NCBI GenBank assembly: GCA_036971715.1
Contig: JAVHJL010000003.1
Coordinates: forward strand, 1,302,001 to 1,366,000
Direction: 5' to 3'
Length of the DNA: 64,000 bases
From: Arthrobotrys musiformis
Lineage: Eukaryota; Ascomycota; Orbiliomycetes; Orbiliales; Orbiliaceae
In this document: positions 56,596 through 64,000 of the stretch, piece by piece
Numbering within the stretch: the first letter of the stretch is position 1
How the letters are laid out: each line of letters starts with the position of its first letter
Position numbers and translations under genes: made by a program
The notes under the pieces: generated by a model
Seen by the model: only the letters and a program-made list of their open reading frames with translations
Told to the model about the DNA's origin: nothing
Database searches by the model: none

Positions 56596-58049
56596 TTAAT
56601 TCTTTCGCAGACCGTCGCGCTGACTGGCGCTGCTAGCGCTAGTAGGGAGTGTCGAAGCTTGCTTCTGCTGCTGAATCTTGGCCATCGAATAGACAATACC
56701 CGAAACAAATCCAACAACGATAGCCTACAACGTTGTATTAGCGACAACTTTTTCTTCTTCTCTCCAAACTTCGAATTCCAACTTACAGTAACGGAGAAAA
56801 AGGTAACTGGGGCATCGAAGAAAATAAGACCAGAAACGGCGATGGGGAGCTTGTTCAAAGCACCAACCATGCTGTAAGTTGTCGACGATGTCACACGCAC
56901 GCACCACGCGGAGGTATAGCTGATAAAGACAGACGAGAGACCGGAGATGAACATGGCGATCATAAGGTTATTTCGGGTCTCCTCTGGGAAGTTCTTGTTG
57001 ACGTTTTCGGTGCTCCAGTCTTCAAGGAGGAAAGTGCAGGCGAGAAGGACTGGGATACTGAGGAGGTTGTTGTAGAACATGGCTATTATACGGTTTAGTA
57101 AATGTACTCGATGGCCAATTTAATGTGGCAGAATGATCTTACTGTCGAAATCCTTGAACTGGGTAACCTTGATCCTCTTGCGCATACCCAAAACGTAGGC
57201 GGTGGTGCTAAGGCAGTTGATAAACATCCATAGATAACCAGCGTTCAAGGTGGAGATCTGAGTAGCGGCCTCGGCAGAGTTGTGTCCGTGGGTGGAGAGA
57301 GCAGCTTGGATATCGGCCCAGGCAGCAATAATAGACGACAAAACGATGAGACCGAATGAGAGAAGGGCCATTGGGGTGACGGAACCTCCGAACCAGAGGA
57401 CCTCACCATAAGCAATCATAATGATGGTCAAGTTCTTGAAGATAGTATAGACCGGAATCGAGAGGAATTGCAAACTACATAGCCCCCGTTAGTGTCCAGT
57501 TTTCAGGCCGTGAGCTCGGAATAGCAACTATCTTACGCTTTCGATCCGGTGTAAATCATACCAATCAACAGCAAAGATATCGGCAGCCCTAAAGCAAGTT
57601 AGAATCCATAATTTTCGCAAGCCACAAAAACTTCAAAACACAAGGTGACATACATTTCCGAGCTTCGTCCATGTTAAAATCACGATATGTGATAATCTTC
57701 ATCCGCTTGCAAACCTCGATAGCAACGACACACACCACAGACTATAAAAAAATAGAACATTTAGCCAGCAGAAAAAAACAACCGTGTTCCACAAGGGAAC
57801 AAAGGGAAAAGGCGTTCATACCTGCACAATCAACAAGAAAAAGTTCAAGTTGAAGGCATACCCGGACAAAACGTATTTATTCGTAACGGTCATGAGAATA
57901 GATGCACCACAGTAGCTGGCAATCGCGACGGTGCCGGAGTTGGACTGGGAATTGGGATTCTGAGGCGGCGGCGGCCGTGGAGGTGGTGACATGGGCGGCA
58001 TAGGCACGCTGAAGTCCTTCATTCTGATATCTTCACGGTCCGAAGACAT
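56596..58049 (-). CDS. VRG4: Golgi GDP-mannose transporter
   Basis: It exchanges GDP-mannose for GMP across the Golgi membrane and so supplies mannosylation of proteins, mannans and sphingolipids. Six exons (57822-58049, 57654-57741, 57537-57588, 57143-57474, 56787-57082, 56596-56724) give 374 residues. The nucleotide-binding GALNK motif is at 307-311, and the second substrate motif FYNN is at 236-239. Ten hydrophobic segments of the DMT/NST fold follow a Pro-rich cytosolic N-terminus. The segment SIPVYTIFKNLTIIMIAYGE is diagnostic. The C-terminus is short and polar. The start is the first ATG. Confidence 0.96.
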
Positions 58050-58934
58050 TTTGGCGTTTAGAGGGAGAAAGAGCTCGAAAAGGTTGTCGGGTGTTCACGA
58101 ATAGAAAGAGGTCTCTTAGATCACGAGACAGGAGAAGTGAAGTCGATAGTATGTAATAGCAATGAATAATAAGAACAGCACGGTACTAAAAGAAGAACGG
58201 CGGAAGGAAACCCGGTAATACAATCGGACTCAGACGACACCGAAGAAACAGCAGCTGGCCGGGATGCTGGGAGTGGCGTGGACGGGACGAAGCTCAAGTG
58301 ACTGGGGCGGACGAGGGTGGTTGTTGGAGAGAGGAAGTCAAAAGAGAAGAAGGGAGGAAGAGAGAGAGGAAAGGGAGCGTGTGGTTTTGGCGATGTTTGA
58401 TGCAGTTTGATGGATGTGTTCTGTTTAATTGAAATTACCACTTCGAAAAGGAGACGACGTTTCACCTGGGCTGACCACATAAATAAGTAGTATACATCCG
58501 CTGCCGGTTTTATTTCCCCTGGCGGAATTCTGAACTGCGCTGCACCGGAAGCTCCCCTTGATTGGCTATTTGCACTTGTCCTTCGTCGAGGTCAATCGAG
58601 CTTACGTACGTTGCATTGGAGGCTGTTCAACTACTACGTCTACAGGGGACATACTAGACCGTGTGGCGCGGTACTTGCACCCGCACGGTAGTATCCATTG
58701 CATTGATCCCAGGTACTCCACCAAGGGCCTGTTGACAATACTCCCAACGGTCTCAAACAACCACCGAAAAGCTTGAACCCTGCGGCCACCGATTCACATT
58801 CAAAGGAGCCGAAGCAGACTGGACAAGGCAATTTCCGTAAGGCGTCGGGTTAATATTAATCAACATTCTGAAGTTGCCCCAAATTTTTTACCACACATAC
58901 CAACGCAGATATACCAAATTGTAAAAAATCAATC
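58050..58934. other. Divergent intergenic region VRG4 / PLP1
   Basis: No gene is supported. A CT-rich (on the VRG4 strand) leader covers about 58300-58380. The PLP1 promoter should lie within the last few hundred bases. Confidence 0.55.
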
Positions 58935-59847
58935 ATGGATGAACGGGTGGCGAATTTTCTGGATACGAGGACGGATAAGAAAAAGGCAGACGACTCGGAC
59001 GACGAAGATGCCCTGTTGGAGGAGCTGGAAAGGGAGGAAGACGGTGTGTTAGATGGGCTCCGAGAACGGCGGATGCAGCAGCTGCATGAGGAGTAAGTAA
59101 ATTATATATTCCTCTACTTTAATATGAATGTCGGATGTTCGAACTGGATATTGTCTATATATATCTATATATATGGGGGGTTGCGGGGAAGTTTGTAAAT
59201 CTAACATGTTGAAAATATAGATTATCGAGAGAAAGGAAAATGAGGGCCGAGAACCAGGGTGAATACTTCGAGACCACGACCGAGAAGGAAGTCATGGACT
59301 TGACAACGTATGGTGATAATACATCCGCAAACCTATCACATACAAAATCTAACTTCACACTGGGAATACAGTTCGAGAAAATACTCGCTAGTACACTTCT
59401 TCCACCCAGATTTCAGACGGTGTAAGATCATGGATACACACCTTGAAATCCTGGCGAGGAAACACTTCGACACCATGATCACAAAGATAAACGTCGAGAA
59501 CGCCCCGTTCTTAGTCGAGAAGCTAAAAGTTCAGGTGTTGCCCTGTTTGATAGCCTGGGTGGACGGTAAGAGCGTGGACAGGGTCGTTGGTTTCGAAGGC
59601 GAGCTGGGGAATACCGATTCGTTCCAGACGGCGGCATTGGAAAGTCGATTACTGAGATCTGGTAAGTCCCCACATTCATACTCCCTATAGAGCTTCCGAT
59701 ACCATAGGGCAGCCAAGGGTAACTCTCCGCGATTGATCAACAGGGGTATTCCAAAGAGCAAAGACGACAGAAAACACCAAGAACAAGTCGATATTCGGCA
59801 CGACGGCGACGACAAAAGTTGATGATGATGACGATGACTGGGATTAG
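58935..59847 (+). CDS. PLP1: Phosducin-like protein Plp1/TXNDC9
   Basis: It is a thioredoxin-fold cofactor of the cytosolic chaperonin CCT that acts in tubulin and actin folding. Four exons (58935-59092, 59221-59307, 59372-59661, 59744-59847) give 212 residues. The N-terminal helix is acidic and Arg/Glu-rich (REEDGVLDGLRERRMQQLHE). The thioredoxin part reads LVHFFHPDFRRCKIMDTHLE and then PFLVEKLKVQVLPCLIAWVDG. The active-site CXXC is replaced by RRCKIMD with one Cys, as is normal for this family. The tail ends in an Asp run before WD. The acceptor of intron 2 was fixed by phase. It converges on PHA2 with only 69 bp between the stops. Confidence 0.93.
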
Positions 59848-59916
59848 ATTGAAAACTATTCATCTATTGCTCCCAAAATTACTAGTACATGGAAGATACC
59901 CCCCTTTTATATATAT

Positions 59917-60952
59917 CTAACCAGTACTCTCCACCGTCCTCTTTAACCCCCTCGTACTCTCGTAACTCCCAAAGACCCTCATTGACCTGCAATATTTCTT
60001 CATCTTCTGAAGAGCCTTCTGCACATGCTTAGCATCTTGGTGTCCTTCGAACTCCACGAGGAAAATGTAGTTCCAGGCGACATTTAGGGAGGGCCTGCTG
60101 GAGATACTAGTAAGGTTCATCCCGAACTCTTTGAAAACCATAAGCATATCGCACAAAGCACCGGGTTGCTCGTGGTGAACAGTGAAAGTCATGAATGTCT
60201 TATCACTCCCCTGGATCGGGGAAGGGCCTACCGTTTCCTTCGAAATTACTAGGAAACGGGTAGTATTATCGGAGCGTTCCTCGATATTCTCAGCTAGTAT
60301 CTGAAGACCTTGGTGGACCGATGCGGCGATAGAACTGGCGATAGCAACAGCAGAGGGGTCCTTGTTAGCCAAATCGGCAGCCTTGGATGTAGAAGAAACA
60401 TCAATCCTCTCGACGCCCTTCAAATGCTCCGTCAAGAATTTTTCGCATTGTCCGAATGCCTGCGGGTGGGAGTAGATTCTAGAGACAGTATCTCGGGAGA
60501 TACCACCGTCACCCCCCCTCGGATGACCCAGCAGACAGTGATGGACATCGAGGTAGACTTCCCCGCGGACTTTGACGCTCGGGAAGAGGCCTTCTCTGTC
60601 GCAGAATAAGTCTAGGGATTGGACTACGGAGCCGTTCGTGGAGTTTTCGAAGGGGACGACGCCAAAGTCGGTTGCACCTTGCTCGACGGAACTGAGGATG
60701 TCTGCTATTTGGACGCAGGGCACGTGGTCGTATTCATCTGGAGGGAAGGTTGACAGGGTGGCCTATCAATTCAAAATTTGAACTGTCAACATTGCACTTT
60801 TCAAAATTTTCTCGAAGTCATTATATATATAAAACACTTATATATAATATATATAGTATTTGGTATCGGCGGAGAGGACGATATCATGATGGTAATCATA
60901 CCTGATGAGAATAGGTCGACGGCGGACCCAAGTAAGCAACCGTATACACCAT
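59917..60952 (-). CDS. PHA2: Prephenate dehydratase
   Basis: It converts prephenate to phenylpyruvate, the committed step to phenylalanine. Two exons (60902-60952, 59917-60762) give 298 residues. The first exon MVYTVAYLGPPSTYSHQ holds the substrate-binding LGP-xx-TYS-H motif. The dehydratase domain includes FGVVPFENSTNGSVVQSLDL and the catalytic NTTRFLVI. A C-terminal ACT domain (about 195-285; SDKTFMTFTVHHEQPGALCD) should bind phenylalanine for feedback. The usual ESRP of the ACT domain reads SSRP here. The start is the first ATG and matches the family. Confidence 0.95.
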
Positions 60953-62175
60953 TTTAAACCAAGCTTGCAAGATGGACAAGAATATAATATTCTAGGCAAT
61001 TGCAATTGAATTGATACGATCAATTGAAGCTGTCCGGGCCGGGTCGGAGGAATGATTATCGGGATATTTTGACTTGGACTGCACTCTAACGTAACCAACC
61101 AAAACTAACAATCGATCGGAACAAGCATGGCTTGTGATACATGAAGGATCCGATAGTTATAAGAGTATCGATTAGTGTGGTCAGAGCTCGTCATTGTTAT
61201 ATAATAATGTATATTATTTGAGTCTAGACCAAGACCTGGGTATTGTCTGGCGATAATGTGATATTTGCGTGTGCCCTTGCATTAGCCATCCGATGTCGCC
61301 TGAGATTGACTTCGCTGCGCTTCCATTTAAGCTCAACAAGCACCGATTTGTCGCCAAGCATCCTCCATACGTACCCAAGCACATGTATCGAGCATTGGGC
61401 ACTAGGAAGTAGGCACTTGGTACCTGAGAGTAGAGTATAGTAGAGTGTGGTATGGTAGTGTTTGGGTGTATCGGCTAAGGCAACGTGGAGAGCTGGTTAG
61501 AGCGCTGGAAGAGTCACCGCCAGTCAACGTAGTGTCACCCGCTGTCACCGTCGGTCACCGTTGCTTCTTGATGCTCCTTTGATACCGAATACCATCCTCA
61601 GTATCTAGATACCCGCTTAGGCAAACAGAGGAGTGCAACGTGATCTTATAAAGAGACTTCTCTCCTCCTGTCTGATATACCCTCTATCTACTATACAATA
61701 CAATACACAATCATCCCGACTATATTGTAATTATCTCATCGACACGCACGAGACAGATAGTTACTTCTTATAGCCATAGAACTTGCTCTTTTGGCCCTCA
61801 GTCAAACACGAGTCAGGAGAACAAAAATTTAAAACAGAAAAAAAAAAAAAAAAAACCTACCCCGTTTGTTAGCTGGTTTTGATAGTTAGTGTGTGCAACC
61901 CGGCCGAGACTGTGCTCTGTGCTGTGGCTGCCACGGCCACCTCGCCAATTTTTTTCTCGTTTTCTCTCACCTTCGAATTCTCGACCACATCCCATCCACT
62001 TCATCCCTCTCGTCAGCAGCAAAACATCAAAGAAACTACCCCTACGAAGCAGCTTTTAAAGCTCAGCCGTACCTCTCCGGGATCAAATCCTACCTCCTTA
62101 CCCCAAAAACCTCCCTTTTCCTTTTATCCCATATAGCTTCTGTAGCTCCACAACAGAAAATCCCACCCGAGCAAA
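60953..62175. other. Divergent promoter region PHA2 / eRF1
   Basis: No gene is supported. A GTCACC array (61513-61560) is listed separately. The sequence from about 61640 to 62175 is AC- and CT-rich leader of the eRF1 gene and contains a poly-A tract near 61838-61855. Confidence 0.55.
61513..61560. repeat. Five GTCA(C/A)C elements at 10-11 bp spacing
   Basis: GTCACC occurs at 61513, 61534, 61544 and 61554, and GTCAAC at 61523. The step is one helical turn, so all copies face the same side of the DNA. The array lies about 620 bp upstream of the eRF1 start codon and 560 bp from the PHA2 start. A regulatory role is possible but unproven. Confidence 0.55.
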
Positions 62176-63866
62176 ATGTCGCAGCCTTCACCCGGCAATG
62201 ATGCGGAGAAGAACATCGAGATCTGGAAGATCAAGAAGCTCATCAAGAGGTACTCTCTCTTCTATATCAAAATCTGTCGTTTGTGTGTTTTTAAACTAAT
62301 TTTTCGGACGTCAAGACTTGAGCTAGCCCGAGGAAACGGTACTAGCATGATCTCACTTATTATTCGTGTGTAACATCTGTCCATAAGCCCAGACACCCAT
62401 ATATATATCATCTGGCTAACCCGTTTCTCAAATAGCACCCAAGGATCAGGTCTCCCGAGCTGCCAAGATGTTGGCTGAAGAATTCGTACGGTTGCCGAGT
62501 CCTTTTTTTATATATATCGCTTTCCTCGAGATACGACGTCTGCTATATTGGGGTATAGGGTTAGAGTGGGGAACTTGCTGACAAGGGTTAACCTTCTAGG
62601 GAACCGCCTCCAATATCAAATCCCGAGTCAACCGTCTTTCTGTGCTTTCAGCTATCACTTCCACCCAACAGCGTCTCAAGCTCTACTCCAAGGTCCCACC
62701 AAATGGTCTCGTCATCTACTGTGGTGAAATCATCACCTCTGAAGGAAAGGAAAGAAAGCTCAATATCGATTTCGAACCCTTCAAGCCGATCAACACATCC
62801 CTCTACCTCTGTGACAACAAGTTCCACACCGAAGCTCTCTCCGAGCTCCTCGAGAGCGACTCCAAGTTCGGTTTCATCGTCATGGACGGTAACGGTGCTC
62901 TCTTCGGTACCTTGAGCGGCAACACTCGTGAAATCGTCCAGAAATTCGCTGTCGATCTTCCCAAGAAGCACGGTCGTGGTGGTCAGTCCGCTTTGCGTTT
63001 CGCCCGTCTCCGTGAGGAAAAGCGTCACAACTACGTCCGAAAGGTTGCCGAATTGGCCGTCCAGAACTTCATTACCGCCGACAAAGTCAACGTCTCCGGT
63101 CTCATTCTAGCTGGTTCTGCCGACTTCAAGTCCGAATTGGCTCAGAGTGATATGTTCGACCAGCGTCTCCAGGCCAAGATTATCAAGGTCGTTGACGTTT
63201 CCTATGGTGGAGAGAACGGATTCAACCAGGCCATCGAATTGTCCGCCGAGACTTTGAGCAATGTCAAATTCATCCAGGAGAAGAAGCTCATCAACAAATA
63301 CTTCGACGAAATCTCCCAGGATACTGGCAAAGTCTGCTACGGTATCGACGATACCCTCAAGGCTCTTGAGCTTGGTGCCTGCGAGAGTAAGCCTTCATAC
63401 TACAAAAATACATATATTTCTGTAAAGCAGATTTACTGACATGTGTTTTGCCTAGCTCTCATTGTCTTCGAAAACTTGGACGTCACCCGCTGGGTCTTGA
63501 AGGCTTCTACCGGCGAGGAGATCATCCTACACACCAACAAATTACAAGAACAAGATCGTTCCAAGTTCATGGACAAGGAATCCGGCCAGGAGATGGAAGT
63601 TGCTGAACAGCAACCTTTCCTTGAATGGTTGGCCGAAAAGTACAAGGACTTCGGTGCTACTCTAGAGTTCGTTTCCGACAGAAGCAGCGAAGGCAACCAG
63701 TTCGTGAAGGGTTTCGGTGGTATCGGAGCTCTTTTGCGATACAAGGTTAACTTTGAACAGTTAGCTGATCTTGACGAAGAAGATGAGTCCGTAGCTCCCT
63801 TTTTTTGTGTGCGTGACTAAAAACGGCAAACTAATATTGTTATTTTTTAGGTTCTACGACGATTGA
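62176..63866 (+). CDS. SUP45: Eukaryotic peptide chain release factor 1 (eRF1)
   Basis: It recognises all three stop codons in the ribosomal A site and triggers peptide release. Six exons (62176-62249, 62316-62365, 62436-62485, 62600-63386, 63456-63786, 63851-63866) give 435 residues, close to yeast Sup45 (437). The stop-codon motif TASNIKS is at 60-66, YLCDNKF follows, and the catalytic GGQ is at 185-187 within RGGQSALRFARLR. The final exon codes only for the last residues (EFYDD) and uses a weak GTCCGT donor. If that intron were retained, the protein would gain an unrelated tail. Standard NIKS and YxCxxxF motifs imply normal decoding of all three stops. Confidence 0.96.
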
Positions 63867-64000
63867 CGATGGGGCGACCTCGCCCCACCCCGCGAGGATG
63901 TTTCCAGGCTCGGCCTGAGGGCTTCGCGCGAGGATTACAAGGAGACGGAGACGAAGGAGATCAGTAAAACCCCAGAAAACCCTTATGACACGCCGGAAAA
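63867..64000 (+). other. eRF1 3' flank to window end
   Basis: GC-rich sequence follows the stop codon. No feature can be supported in the last 134 bases. Confidence 0.5.

Noticed and set aside
61480..61520. A-box-like tRNA start (GCTGGTTAGAGCGC)
   Set aside because: No B box, acceptor pairing or anticodon arm follows.
62648..63028. 126-codon minus-strand frame
   Set aside because: It is the antisense shadow of the largest eRF1 exon.

Overview
The window is nuclear DNA from a filamentous ascomycete (Pezizomycotina). It carries single-copy eukaryotic housekeeping genes split by short GT-AG introns, mostly 50-110 nt. Fungal-only genes are present (a GPI-anchored yapsin-type protease, an SMI1/KNR4 regulator, an MIPC synthase, a GDP-mannose transporter, and HIS3, THR1 and bifunctional ADE5,7). 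It also has an eL28 ribosomal protein gene, which budding yeast lacks. Gene density is low and I see no recognisable transposon. Very intron-rich 5' ends hint at an early-diverging class such as Pezizomycetes or Orbiliomycetes, but that is inference. Gene models were spliced by hand. Every fully modelled gene closes in frame; the exceptions are the TRAPP subunit gene (frame break), the secreted orphan (in-frame TGA) and the orphan at 49.7-51 kb (5' end unresolved).

Layout. 0-3.4 kb: two tRNA-Gly(UCC) genes and a GCCT/AGGC foldback repeat with a 16-bp minisatellite. 3.4-13.6 kb: SUMO E3 ligase (SIZ/PIAS), CAAX protease RCE1 divergent from TRAPP subunit Trs33, cytosolic malate dehydrogenase, and clamp-loader subunit RFC4. 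15.9-26.7 kb: yapsin-like protease, an unassigned seven-helix membrane protein, eL28, and a serine-rich two-helix membrane protein. 29.1-37.4 kb: TIM8, MIPC synthase SUR1, splicing factor CWC21, RNase MRP protein RMP1, and actin. 40-46.6 kb: HIS3, THR1, ADE5,7 and an intron-containing tRNA-Gly(CCC). 47.7-51 kb: an island of unrecognised genes, one secreted with an in-frame TGA. 52.2-63.9 kb: SMI1/KNR4, GDP-mannose transporter VRG4, phosducin-like PLP1/TXNDC9, prephenate dehydratase PHA2, and release factor eRF1.

Themes. Several genes feed the cell surface or secretion (RCE1, TRS33, SUR1, VRG4, SMI1, yapsin), and four make amino acids or purines (HIS3, THR1, PHA2, ADE5,7). They do not form a regulated cluster that I can demonstrate. 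The most striking structure is the actin gene. Its first 20 codons are cut by five introns and it needs a 4-nt internal exon (CCGG) to encode the invariant actin N-terminus; with it, the spliced product is exactly 375 residues. No CRISPR array, prophage, plasmid or obvious biosynthetic cluster is present.
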